56,557 bases of DNA from Clostridia bacterium (GTDB lineage Bacteria > Bacillota > Clostridia > TANB77 > CAG-508): NCBI GenBank assembly GCA_017613275.1, contig JAGAED010000008.1, positions 1 through 56,557 of the forward strand, written 5' to 3'. Position numbers and translations under genes: made by a program. Below, piece by piece: positions 15,821-24,322 of the stretch (within the stretch, counting starts at the first letter, position 1; each line of letters opens with the position of its first letter). The notes under the pieces are model-generated. The model saw nothing but the letters and a program-made list of their open reading frames with translations. It had not been told where the DNA came from and did no database searches.

Positions 15821-16147
15821 ATGGCATTAGATTATGATATTATAGGAAGTAGAATTAAACAGGCAAGAATTGCCAAAAATTATACCCAAGAAGATTTAGC
15901 AGAAAAATTAAACGTTTCTGTTGCATTTTTAAGTAGAGTTGAAAGAGGAAATTCAAAAATTAATTTAAAAAGATTAAATCAAATCTGTGGTTTTTTAGAT
16001 GTATCTGAAAGTTATATGCTTACAGGTGTGGCTAATAATTCTGAAAATTATTTAGATAAGGAATTTGCTGAATTACTTAAAAAATGTTCACCAGAAAAGC
16101 AAAGAATGATTTATGATATTGTAAAAACTATTGCAGAAAGTAAATAA
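15821..16147 (+). CDS. XRE-family transcriptional regulator
   Basis: The 108 residues begin with a Cro/CI-type helix-turn-helix (IGSRIKQARIAKNYTQEDLA, then VSVAFLSRVERGNSKINL, about residues 8-65), followed by a short C-terminal helical region (KCSPEKQRMIYDIVKTIAE) typical of small Clostridia regulators. TTAGGAGG precedes the ATG. The arrangement resembles the XRE protein at 30550-30924, including the C-terminal helix. Targets are unknown; the nearest downstream unit is pflB-pflA, but a terminator separates them. Confidence 0.88.
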   Translation: MALDYDIIGSRIKQARIAKNYTQEDLAEKLNVSVAFLSRVERGNSKINLKRLNQICGFLDVSESYMLTGVANNSENYLDKEFAELLKKCSPEKQRMIYDIVKTIAESK

Positions 16148-16225
16148 TAATATTTATGCGATTTGTAATAAAAATGTAATAAAACATGTATATATATACT
16201 TTTCAATATTTAATTATAATATAGT

Positions 16226-16257
16226 AAAAATCTGTTGCTAATGCAACAGATTTTTAT
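16226..16257 (+). terminator. Intrinsic terminator after the XRE gene
   Basis: AAAAATCTGTTGC (16226-16238) and GCAACAGATTTTT (16243-16255) are perfect 13-base arms around four bases, followed by T/A. Confidence 0.88.
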
Positions 16258-16350
16258 ATTGATAAATATATAATATTCATGTATTAAAAATTTAAATAAT
16301 TTTTTTCAAAATACAAATACTAATTTAAAACAGAAAGGAATGTGAAAAAT

Positions 16351-18588
16351 ATGGAATTTAAACAATGGCAAGGATTTAAATGTGGAGATTGGCAAAAAGA
16401 AATCAATGTAAGAGATTTCATTCAACACAATTATACTCCTTATGAAGGTGATTCAAGCTTTTTGGAGGGAGCCACAGATAAAACACTTAAACTTTGGGAT
16501 AAAGTTTTAAAATTATATGAAAAAGAAAAAAATTCTCCAGGTGGAGTTTTAGATATAGATACAAAAACAGTTGCAGGTGTAGATGCATTTGAAGCAGGAT
16601 ATATTGATAAAAACCTAGAAGAAATCGTTGGTTTTCAAACAGATAGTCCTTTAAAAAGAGCAATTATGCCTTATGGCGGTATTAGAATTGTAGAAAAAGC
16701 AGTTGCAGCTTGTGAGAAAACTCTAGATTCAAAGATAGAAGAAATTTTCCATAAATATAGAAAAACTCATAATGAAGGAGTTTTCGATATTTATACACCT
16801 GATATAAGAGCTGCAAGAAGTGCCCACCTTTTAACAGGTCTTCCAGATGGATATGGACGTGGAAGAATAATTGGAGATTACAGAAGAATCACTTTATATG
16901 GTGTAGACGCACTTATTGAAGAAAAAAAAGAAGAATTAGAAATACTAAATGTTGACGAATTTTCAGAAGATGTTGTAAGAAGCAGAGAGGAAATTGCAGA
17001 ACAAATAAAATCTTTAAATGAATTAAAAGCTATGGCTTTAAAATATGGATTTGATATTTCTGTACCAGCTTCTAATGCTAAGGAAGCTGTACAATGGCTA
17101 TATTTCGGTTATCTTGCTTCTGTAAAATCTCAAGATGGAGCAGCAATGAGCCTTGGTAGAACATCAACATTCTTAGATATTTATATTGAAAGAGATTTAC
17201 AAAATGGAACATTAACTGAAAAACAAGCTCAAGAAATAATAGACCACTTTGTAATGAAACTTAGAATGGTTAGATTTTTAAGAACACCTGAATATAATGA
17301 ATTGTTTAGTGGAGACCCTGTTTGGGTAACTGAAAGTATTGGTGGAATGGGAATTGATGGAAGAACTTTAGTTACCAAAAACTCTTTTAGAGTTCTTCAT
17401 ACTCTAGAAAACTTAGGCCCAGCACCAGAGCCAAATCTAACAGTTCTATGGTCTACAAGATTACCTGAAGGATTTAAAAGATATACAACTGGTCTTTCAA
17501 TAAAAACATCTTCTATACAATACGAAACAGATGATGTAATGAGATTTTCTTTAGGTGATGATTATGGTATCGCTTGTTGCGTATCTCCAATGAAAATTGG
17601 AAAGCAAATGCAATTCTTTGGTGCTAGAGCAAATTTAGCTAAAACATTGCTTTATGCTATAAATGGTGGTAGGGATGAACTTTCTGGAAAACAAATTACA
17701 CCAGAATTCACACCTATAACTTCAGAATATTTAAACTATGATGAAGTAATTGCAAAACTTGATGTTATGATGGATTATGTTGCAAAAATTTATATAAAAG
17801 CTTTAAATGGAATTCACTATATGCATGATAAATATTGTTATGAATCTTTGGCAATGGCTTTACATGACAAAGATGTAATTAGAACAATGGCATGTGGAAT
17901 TGCAGGTCTTTCAGTTGTAGCTGATTCCCTATCTGCAATTAAATATGCAAAGGTTAAAGTTATAAGAGATAAAACTGGTTTAGCAACAGATTTTGAAGTT
18001 GAAGGAGATTTTCCAAAATACGGAAACGATGATGACAGAGTTGATCAAATTGCTGTGAATATTGTAAAGAGATTTATTAAAAAATTAAGAAAACATCCTA
18101 CTTACAGAAATTCAAAACACACTCTTTCAATTTTAACTATCACTTCAAATGTTGTTTATGGTAAGTCAACAGGAAACACACCTGATGGAAGAAAATCTGG
18201 AGAGCCATTTGGACCAGGTGCAAATCCATTACATGGAAGAGATACTAATGGTGCTCTTGCAGTTATGAATACTATTGCAAAACTTCCTTTTGATTCAGCA
18301 GAAGATGGTATTTCTTATACTTTCTCAATTACTCCTAATACTTTGGGTAAAGAGGAAGAACAAAGAATTTCTAACTTGGTTAGCATGTTAGATGGATTCT
18401 TTGCTCAGACTGGACATCATATAAATGTTAATGTTTTTGATAGAAGTCTTTTACAAGATGCTATGAAACACCCTGAAAAGTATCCTCAACTTACTATTCG
18501 TGTTTCTGGATATGCAGTTAACTTTACAAAACTTACTAAAGAACAACAATTAGATGTTATTAATAGGACTATTCACGAAAAGATTTAA
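16351..18588 (+). CDS. pflB: Pyruvate formate-lyase (formate C-acetyltransferase)
   Basis: PFL is a glycyl-radical enzyme that splits pyruvate with CoA into acetyl-CoA and formate under anoxic conditions. In the 745-residue protein the catalytic cysteine pair is C409-C410 ([10 protein letters not shown]), and the radical glycine is G720 in RVSGYAV, 25 residues from the end, as in E. coli (418/419 and 734 of 760). The ATG at 16351 is chosen with AAAGGA upstream; an in-frame GTG nine bases earlier is too close to that site. pflA follows after 40 bases with its own ribosome site, so the two are co-transcribed. Confidence 0.97.
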   Translation: MEFKQWQGFKCGDWQKEINVRDFIQHNYTPYEGDSSFLEGATDKTLKLWDKVLKLYEKEKNSPGGVLDIDTKTVAGVDAFEAGYIDKNLEEIVGFQTDSPLKRAIMPYGGIRIVEKAVAACEKTLDSKIEEIFHKYRKTHNEGVFDIYTPDIRAARSAHLLTGLPDGYGRGRIIGDYRRITLYGVDALIEEKKEELEILNVDEFSEDVVRSREEIAEQIKSLNELKAMALKYGFDISVPASNAKEAVQWLYFGYLASVKSQDGAAMSLGRTSTFLDIYIERDLQNGTLTEKQAQEIIDHFVMKLRMVRFLRTPEYNELFSGDPVWVTESIGGMGIDGRTLVTKNSFRVLHTLENLGPAPEPNLTVLWSTRLPEGFKRYTTGLSIKTSSIQYETDDVMRFSLGDDYGIACCVSPMKIGKQMQFFGARANLAKTLLYAINGGRDELSGKQITPEFTPITSEYLNYDEVIAKLDVMMDYVAKIYIKALNGIHYMHDKYCYESLAMALHDKDVIRTMACGIAGLSVVADSLSAIKYAKVKVIRDKTGLATDFEVEGDFPKYGNDDDRVDQIAVNIVKRFIKKLRKHPTYRNSKHTLSILTITSNVVYGKSTGNTPDGRKSGEPFGPGANPLHGRDTNGALAVMNTIAKLPFDSAEDGISYTFSITPNTLGKEEEQRISNLVSMLDGFFAQTGHHINVNVFDRSLLQDAMKHPEKYPQLTIRVSGYAVNFTKLTKEQQLDVINRTIHEKI

Positions 18589-18628
18589 TTATTACAAGTA
18601 ACAAGTTAAAGTTTGAAAGGAGCAGAAA

Positions 18629-19348
18629 ATGGAAGAAAATTTAGTAGCAAATATTCACTCTTTTGAAACATTTGGAACAGTTGACGGACCTGGAATACGT
18701 TTCATATTCTTTATGCAAGGCTGTGCCTTAAGATGTAAGTATTGTCATAATAGAGATACTTGGCGTAGAAATGGTGGAAAAAAACTAAGTGTAGATGAAC
18801 TTATAGAAAAGATTCTTAAATACAAAAATTATATTTCTCCAAATGGTGGAGTTACCGCTTCTGGCGGCGAACCTTTGCTACAAGCTCCATTTCTAATTGA
18901 ATTGTTTAAACAATTAAAAAAAGAAGGAATTCACACTTGTATTGATACTTCTGGCATGTTTGCTATTACAGATGAAATAAAAGAATTGCTTTCTTTAACA
19001 GATTTAGTTTTATTAGATATTAAACATATTGATGATAACAAGTGTAAAGATTTAGTTGGCGTTTCTAATAAATTAGAATTAGAATTTGCAAAATATTTAT
19101 CAGATAATGGCAATAAAATGTGGATTAGACAAGTTCTTGTTCCTGGCTACACAGATGATGAAGAAGATTTGTTAAGATTAAAAGAATTCCTTTCAACCTT
19201 GAAAACAGTTGAAAAGGTTGAACTATTACCTTATCACAATATGGGGAAATATAAGTGGAGTGATTTGGGTGTAGAATATGATTTAGAAAATGTAAAACCT
19301 GCAACCCAAGAAGATGTTGATAGAGCTAAAAAAATATTAGGAATTTAG
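18629..19348 (+). CDS. pflA: Pyruvate formate-lyase activating enzyme (radical SAM)
   Basis: The activase abstracts a hydrogen from the PFL glycine using S-adenosylmethionine and a 4Fe-4S cluster. The cluster ligands CALRCKYC are C32, C36 and C39 (CX3CX2C), preceded by FGTVDGPGIRFIFFMQG. The SAM-binding GGE motif occurs in TASGGEPLLQ, and LLPYHNMGKYKW is the typical C-terminal block. The length of 239 residues is normal. AAAGGAG precedes the ATG. The stop codon lies nine bases before a perfect 70-bp palindrome. Confidence 0.97.
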   Translation: MEENLVANIHSFETFGTVDGPGIRFIFFMQGCALRCKYCHNRDTWRRNGGKKLSVDELIEKILKYKNYISPNGGVTASGGEPLLQAPFLIELFKQLKKEGIHTCIDTSGMFAITDEIKELLSLTDLVLLDIKHIDDNKCKDLVGVSNKLELEFAKYLSDNGNKMWIRQVLVPGYTDDEEDLLRLKEFLSTLKTVEKVELLPYHNMGKYKWSDLGVEYDLENVKPATQEDVDRAKKILGI

Positions 19349-19357
19349 GAGGAGACT

Positions 19358-19427
19358 CCAGTTAACAATTTGGGACACTTTCAAAAAGTGAATTCACTTT
19401 TTGAAAGTGTCCCAAATTGTTAACTGG
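19358..19427. repeat. Perfect 70-bp palindrome, GGGACACT-core repeat
   Basis: All 35 base pairs of the two arms match, with the centre at GTGAATTCAC and no loop. Each arm contains AGTTAACAATTTGGGACACT. It lies between the convergent pflA and TelA genes. It has no T-run, so it is not a standard terminator, though as RNA it would form a very long hairpin. One arm is recognisable again at 53436-53468, and the core TTTGGGACACT recurs at 42730-42771 and 47549-47584. Confidence 0.9.
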
Positions 19428-19448
19428 AAATCTTCAAAATTTTTTGTT

Positions 19449-20609
19449 TTAATTTACTCTTATTTCAATCATTTTATCTTTTAATTCTTTTTCAATATTT
19501 TGTAATTCAACTTCTGCTTCTTGACGTTGTTTTCTTCCATTTTCGTGGATTTCAATTACTTTATCTAGTGTTTCAATGATATCTTGATTTGTTTTCTTTA
19601 ATGTTTCGATATCTACTATTGCTCTTTCAGATTCTTCAGCAACTTCTATTGAACCTTGTTTTAATAATTCACTATTTTTCTTAAGCATATCGTTTGTTAG
19701 GTTTGTAACTGCTTGTTGTGCTCCTAATGCTTGTTTTGCATTGTTTATACCCAAAGCTAGAACTATTTGATTTTTCCATAATGGTATTGTATTTGTTAGT
19801 GAACCTTGAATTTTTTCAACTAATTGAGCATCATTATTTTGTAATAATCTAATTTGTGGAGCCATTTGAATTGCTATGATTCTTGTTGTTTTTAAATCAT
19901 ATATTTTCTTTTCAAATCTGTTTATAGTGTTTTCCATGTCATTAACTTTTTGAGCATCTAGTTGTTCTCCGCTTTCTTCTGCTTTTTTTCTTAATTCTGG
20001 CAAAACTACATTTCTTAGTTCTTCTAGTTTTTTATCTCCAGCAATTATATATAAAGATAATTCTTTAAAGTATTCTAAGTTCTTCTCATACATTGTGTCA
20101 TAAATTGTAATGTCTTTTAACATTTTTAATTTATGATTTTCTAATTGTTTTTCAATTCCATCAATATTTGTTTCTATTTTGCTATATTTAGCTGTCCATG
20201 TGTCTAAATCTTTCTTTACATTATGGAAAAATTTAGCTAAACCTGTTCTTGGTGCCCCTATATCTGCATCAAAGTTTTTAATTTGACCTACTAAATCTGC
20301 TAGTAAATCTCCAACTTCTCCTACATTTTTTGTTTTAACTCCATCTAAAACGCTATCTGAAAATTGAGATATTTTTGTTTGAGCTTTTGCTCCATATTGT
20401 AATACTTGTGTTGCATCATTTACATCTATTTTACTATTGAAATCGTCAATTGCATCTTTTTCCTCTTGTGTTAATAAATCATAGTTTAATGATTCCTCAA
20501 TTTTTTCATTTGATACTTGTCCTTTTTTTATTTCAACTTCATCAACAATTGTTTTCATTGTTGGTTCTTTCTTCTCTTCTTTAGCTGCACTTACTTGAAT
20601 TTCTTCCAT
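19449..20609 (-). CDS. TelA/KlaA-family toxic-anion resistance protein
   Basis: TelA-family proteins are cytosolic, largely helical and linked to tellurite and lantibiotic tolerance by unknown chemistry. The 386-residue protein has a disordered acidic N-terminus (about 1-45) and then the TelA core (FFHNVKKDLDTWTAKYSKIE, IAIQMAPQIRLLQNNDAQLV, IPLWKNQIVLALGINNAKQA). The B. subtilis relative yaaN is in an operon with xpaC; here TelA is the last gene of a unit that also has XpaC. It starts 19 bases after the preceding gene, with AAGGAG overlapping. Nothing catalytic is recognisable. Confidence 0.9.
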   Translation of the reverse strand: MEEIQVSAAKEEKKEPTMKTIVDEVEIKKGQVSNEKIEESLNYDLLTQEEKDAIDDFNSKIDVNDATQVLQYGAKAQTKISQFSDSVLDGVKTKNVGEVGDLLADLVGQIKNFDADIGAPRTGLAKFFHNVKKDLDTWTAKYSKIETNIDGIEKQLENHKLKMLKDITIYDTMYEKNLEYFKELSLYIIAGDKKLEELRNVVLPELRKKAEESGEQLDAQKVNDMENTINRFEKKIYDLKTTRIIAIQMAPQIRLLQNNDAQLVEKIQGSLTNTIPLWKNQIVLALGINNAKQALGAQQAVTNLTNDMLKKNSELLKQGSIEVAEESERAIVDIETLKKTNQDIIETLDKVIEIHENGRKQRQEAEVELQNIEKELKDKMIEIRVN

Positions 20610-20628
20610 TTTAAAACTCCTTCCATTT

Positions 20629-21762
20629 TTATTTAGTTTTTAAGTAATCTATCAATTTGTTATAGACATCCATTTTTAATCCTGAAACTGTACTTGTAAC
20701 ACTTTGTGGTACTCCAATTCCAAATTTTGAAACATCATAACTTCCACCAGTAATACCTGTTCTAAATCCATATCTTTCCCATGCTATTTTTTGAATTTCT
20801 GGATCATCAAATGCTTTATAGAACTTATTTCCATTTTCTGTGAAAGATGCTATACAGTGTGAATTCCAAATAGTTGGTGTTGGATATAAAACTCTAATAT
20901 TGTCTTTTACTTGATTAAATCCATCTGGATTTGAATTAGCAAAATCAATTATAGATTTTTCATAATCAACTATCATTGGTTCTCCACCCATACCTGTTTT
21001 TAAGTATCTTTCAAATAAGTCTGCTGGTGTATTATTCATATAACCAGATTTTACATAGAAGTCTTTTAATTTGGGTAAGTTAGTCTGAACACTTGAATCG
21101 TTTACTTGACTTTCGCACAAAATAGAAAGTAATAATCCATAATATGTTGCTCCTGGTGATGATGTAACTGGGTCTGTTGATGCTATATTAATATTTCCAT
21201 ACAATTTTGTCAAGCCTATATCTGACCATTTTTTACCCTGTAAGATATATTGCATCAATTTTTGCATATCTGTAATATAGTAAACTCCGTCTTGTTCTGC
21301 TACTATTTTTTCTTTAACTAGGGCATCTACAACTTCTCCCCAGCTATAAATTACAATTGGTGTATTTAATGTTAAACCACCTTGAAGTACTGTATATCTA
21401 TCTGCTTCTCCATTTGCTTTGTTTGGTGCTAATTTATAATAGTCGTAAAATCTTTGGTCAGAAGAAAACATTACATCATATTTTGTTCCGTCTTCTCTAA
21501 CAAGTGGATTTACAATCAATTTTCCATTACTCCAAGAATCATAAACAACATTTAGCTTATACTTTTCTCTCATAATTTTTACAACATCTTCATCTGCAAG
21601 AAAATCTTCCTTTCCTCCACCTGTTGCAACATATACTGTTGTTAACTCAGCATCTGAAATTCCACTATTCTCTGCTTCTTTTGAATTATTAAAAATCTTA
21701 ATTCCTACAATTGTTAAAATTAAAAGTATGAAAATTACAATCCCAATTATTTTTGTTTTCAA
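20629..21762 (-). CDS. Extracellular solute-binding protein, ModA-like fold
   Basis: An N-terminal membrane anchor (about residues 5-21) is followed by a periplasmic-binding-type domain of about 350 residues. No lipobox Cys is present, so it is anchored by the helix. IASTDPVTSSPGATYYGLLL and the later GGEPMIVDYEKSI match in position SMSNPTVTNSGASAYLGLL and the EAVVAYESSI of the VWA fusion in the same operon, so the two are paralogous. No ABC permease or ATPase is nearby, which argues for a sensing rather than a transport role. It lies between xpaC and the TelA gene. Confidence 0.82.
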   Translation of the reverse strand: MKTKIIGIVIFILLILTIVGIKIFNNSKEAENSGISDAELTTVYVATGGGKEDFLADEDVVKIMREKYKLNVVYDSWSNGKLIVNPLVREDGTKYDVMFSSDQRFYDYYKLAPNKANGEADRYTVLQGGLTLNTPIVIYSWGEVVDALVKEKIVAEQDGVYYITDMQKLMQYILQGKKWSDIGLTKLYGNINIASTDPVTSSPGATYYGLLLSILCESQVNDSSVQTNLPKLKDFYVKSGYMNNTPADLFERYLKTGMGGEPMIVDYEKSIIDFANSNPDGFNQVKDNIRVLYPTPTIWNSHCIASFTENGNKFYKAFDDPEIQKIAWERYGFRTGITGGSYDVSKFGIGVPQSVTSTVSGLKMDVYNKLIDYLKTK

Positions 21763-21796
21763 AATTATTTCCCCCTTATAAAAATTTTATTTATTG

Positions 21797-21935
21797 GAGA
21801 AAATATATTATTTTAAATTCCGCGTAAGCGATCAACCGTAGCGAAGCCGCAGGGCGACTGGAGCAACTTACAGACTAGTATTTTTAAAATCTGGAAGTTG
21901 CGACACCAAGGAATTTCAAAATAATATATTTTCTC
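21797..21935. repeat. 139-bp composite palindromic element, AT arms with GC-rich centre
   Basis: Outer arms of 25-26 bases (21797-21821 and 21910-21935) are nearly perfect inverted repeats made of A and T. The interior 21820-21865 is GC-rich (GTAGCGAAGCCGCAGGGCGA). An inner pair, CAACTTACAGA (21864-21874) and TCTGGAAGTTG (21890-21900), forms a second stem. The motif GACTGGAGC corresponds to GACTAGAGC on the minus strand of the 4333-4501 element at the same relative position. It sits inside an operon between two genes and does not encode protein. Confidence 0.7.
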
Positions 21936-21940
21936 AATTA

Positions 21941-22552
21941 TTAGAGATTTTTAAAATCACTAGTAGTATCATAACCGTCAGCTTTTAACATAGTTTCAAA
22001 CACCTTCATTTCAGCATCTGTGTCAACCATATCTGTTTGATATAAATTAGAAAGCTGATTTTTAAACGCATTGTTTATTTTTTCTACCATGCTCTCAGTT
22101 TGCATCATAAACTTTTTACCATCTTCACTTGAAAGTCTTTGGTTCTCAATTTCATCGTATTTTCTTAAAATATTTAAAGTCACTGGCAAATAATAGTCAA
22201 AGAAATTACTCATCTTTTTGAACTTTTCAGGTTTCTTTTCTATTGTTTTTATCATTTTGTTTACCGTTTCACCAATTTCTCTAATATTTTTTCTAAGCTC
22301 AGGACTGTCCACTTTTGTTTCCATATCAAGAATTTGTTTATTCTTATTTTTGGCCTCATTTAATGTATCATAAATGCTTCTAGTTTTATCAGTTATTTCT
22401 TCATTTTTCTTATTATGAAGTAATAGCTCTCCAGCTCCATAAGCACATGCTCCTATTGCAAGAGAAGGCAATAAACTTACTGACAATGCTAGGTATGGAA
22501 CTGCAAAAAATGTTCCACCTATTATCGCCGAAACGATTGACGAGTTTTTCAT
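21941..22552 (-). CDS. xpaC: XpaC-family membrane protein
   Basis: XpaC proteins (named for bromo-chloro-indolyl phosphate hydrolysis in B. subtilis) are small membrane-associated partners of TelA-family proteins. The 203 residues show two short hydrophobic segments near the N-terminus (about 8-20 and 22-40) and a helical cytosolic domain with KNIREIGETVNKMIKTIEKK and KMSNFFDYYLPVTLNILRKY, the family core. The start codon is one base after the stop of the VWA gene, whose last codons hold the AGGGGG ribosome site, so the pair is translationally coupled. Confidence 0.88.
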   Translation of the reverse strand: MKNSSIVSAIIGGTFFAVPYLALSVSLLPSLAIGACAYGAGELLLHNKKNEEITDKTRSIYDTLNEAKNKNKQILDMETKVDSPELRKNIREIGETVNKMIKTIEKKPEKFKKMSNFFDYYLPVTLNILRKYDEIENQRLSSEDGKKFMMQTESMVEKINNAFKNQLSNLYQTDMVDTDAEMKVFETMLKADGYDTTSDFKNL

Positions 22553-22553
22553 T

Positions 22554-24173
22554 TTAATTATACCCCCTGACTTCTTTAAAAGCCTTAACTAAATCTGATT
22601 TGCCGTCAAAGATTTTTCCATTTGACATATTTGCAATTTCTTTTAATTGTGATTCCATCGCATCTCCAAACATTATTGAATATATTGGAATTTGTTTGTT
22701 TATTTTTTTATATTCATATTGCAATGTTTGAAACGTTCCAACATTTCCTTGGCCGTCTGTCATTAAAACAACTGAAACATTGTATTTATTCATATCTTCG
22801 TCTTTTAAAACATCAATTGCTTTTGCACAAGCTAAGTGAAGTGCTGTTGTTCCAGTAGATTTATTAGTGTTTATTTTTTCTAAAAGCTCTGCTGTTTGAG
22901 TTCCATTTTTTGTAGACCATGTATCTTTAACATTTGTGCTAAATGGTATTACATCAATTTTATCATTTTCTGCAAATTGTATAAAGTCATTTGAAGCTTT
23001 TTCTGTTAATATATAATCCATTGCAGATTTTAATTGTTTTTCTCCTTCTCCAGACATACTTCCAGAGTAATCTAAACAAAATACCACATGAACTGGTTTT
23101 CTAAGTTCTGTTTGATACATATTTAAAGCTAATTTTATAACTTCTGTACTTGGATATTTTATTGGTGAAATGTATTTACTTGTGTCAATTCCCCAATCCG
23201 GATTAAATATTGATTTATCAACATTTTCGTTTGTTCCACCATACCAAGTTCTTTTCCCTTTTTGTTGTAATAATTTTTGTCCTTCATTACTTAAAATATA
23301 AGATTGAATGTCTTCAAATATTTCTTTTTTGTCTGTATTTTTGTTATCTATATATGCAAATGGGCTATCTGAAATTGAAACACCATCAATTGGATAAATT
23401 GCATATAAAGTTTCTTCACCCTTTGCCTGCAATTTTTGATTTATATTTATTATTGAAGATTCATAAGCTACAACTGCCTCATAATTACCATTTAGGAATA
23501 ATTCTTCTAAGAATTCTTCATCTCCCGAAGACCTCTCCATTCCTGAAAATAAAGTTTTTAAATTATTTTTCAATTCTTCATTCTCAAGATGTTCTTTTGT
23601 TAAAACCTCTGGATTTCCGGCCAATGTTGAAAGGAGTCCTAAATAAGCTGAAGCTCCACTATTTGTAACTGTTGGATTTGACATACTAAATTTTAATTTT
23701 CCATCTTGAATTGCTTTTACAATATCTTTTGTATAGACTGTTTTTCCAACAAATCCAAGTTCTTCTGCTTTTGACTTTTTAATTCCAAATATTACTGGGC
23801 TTATATTTGTACATTTAGAATTTGTCATTTTTACTGAACTATCAAGCATGTAACCCCATATTGAATTTGAAAGCCATACAGCATCATACTTTTCGCCTTT
23901 GTTTAATTTTTGCATTATCTCTAGAGAACCTGCATATTCAAATTGTATCTTGTAGCCCTTATTTTGTGCATAATTTGTTACAACTTCTTCCATACTTTTA
24001 TTTTCTTGGCTTGCAATTATTCTAAATGTTCCATCATCTTTAGCAACATTTACATCATGATTATTGGTTTTTGTATTATTTGTTGATTTACTTGAAAAAG
24101 AAACAATCATAAATAATATTATAAAAATTCCAACAAATATTGAAAATGGTTTTATATTTTTATTATCGTTCAA
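22554..24173 (-). CDS. Solute-binding domain fused to von Willebrand factor A domain
   Basis: The 539-residue protein has a membrane anchor (about 9-27), a ModA-like extracellular solute-binding domain (about 45-330) and a C-terminal VWA domain. The metal-ion-dependent adhesion motif is complete: DYSGSMS (about residue 369), with TGTTAL and VVLMTDGQGN further on. This fusion is a known architecture in Gram-positive bacteria, but its ligand is not. The start is TTG at 24173 with GGGGAG seven bases upstream. It is first in the four-gene operon and has a well-placed promoter. A ligand-gated scaffold linked to XpaC/TelA is a reasonable guess only. Confidence 0.87.
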   Translation of the reverse strand: MNDNKNIKPFSIFVGIFIILFMIVSFSSKSTNNTKTNNHDVNVAKDDGTFRIIASQENKSMEEVVTNYAQNKGYKIQFEYAGSLEIMQKLNKGEKYDAVWLSNSIWGYMLDSSVKMTNSKCTNISPVIFGIKKSKAEELGFVGKTVYTKDIVKAIQDGKLKFSMSNPTVTNSGASAYLGLLSTLAGNPEVLTKEHLENEELKNNLKTLFSGMERSSGDEEFLEELFLNGNYEAVVAYESSIININQKLQAKGEETLYAIYPIDGVSISDSPFAYIDNKNTDKKEIFEDIQSYILSNEGQKLLQQKGKRTWYGGTNENVDKSIFNPDWGIDTSKYISPIKYPSTEVIKLALNMYQTELRKPVHVVFCLDYSGSMSGEGEKQLKSAMDYILTEKASNDFIQFAENDKIDVIPFSTNVKDTWSTKNGTQTAELLEKINTNKSTGTTALHLACAKAIDVLKDEDMNKYNVSVVLMTDGQGNVGTFQTLQYEYKKINKQIPIYSIMFGDAMESQLKEIANMSNGKIFDGKSDLVKAFKEVRGYN

Positions 24174-24202
24174 CTTCTTTCTCCCCTCTTTTGTTTTTAC
24201 AT

Positions 24203-24231
24203 ATTATATAATTTTTTTATCTTTTTATCAA
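24203..24231 (-). promoter_or_regulatory. Promoter of the VWA-XpaC-SBP-TelA operon
   Basis: Minus strand TTGATA (24226-24231), 17-base spacer, TATAAT (24203-24208), 30 bases before the TTG start. Confidence 0.75.
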
Positions 24232-24249
24232 TAGTTTAAAATAATAAAA

Positions 24250-24301
24250 GCTAAATATATATTCTGCAAGTGGGGAGACCTGGGAAGAATATATATTTAG
24301 C
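24250..24301 (-). terminator. Terminator-type hairpin with a GC-rich 20-base loop
   Basis: GCTAAATATATATTCT (24250-24265) and AGAATATATATTTAGC (24286-24301) are perfect 16-base arms. The loop GCAAGTGGGGAGACCTGGGA is purine- and G-rich, out of keeping with the region. On the minus strand a CTTTTATTATTTT tract follows, so it can end the PBP transcript. The AT-arm/GC-centre layout recalls the larger elements at 4333 and 21797. Confidence 0.65.
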
Positions 24302-24322
24302 ACAAAACACTACATAAAAAAA

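Noticed and set aside
20629..21762. Classical ABC importer operon around the solute-binding proteins
   Set aside because: No permease or ATPase gene is present on either side; the neighbours are XpaC, TelA and a VWA fusion.
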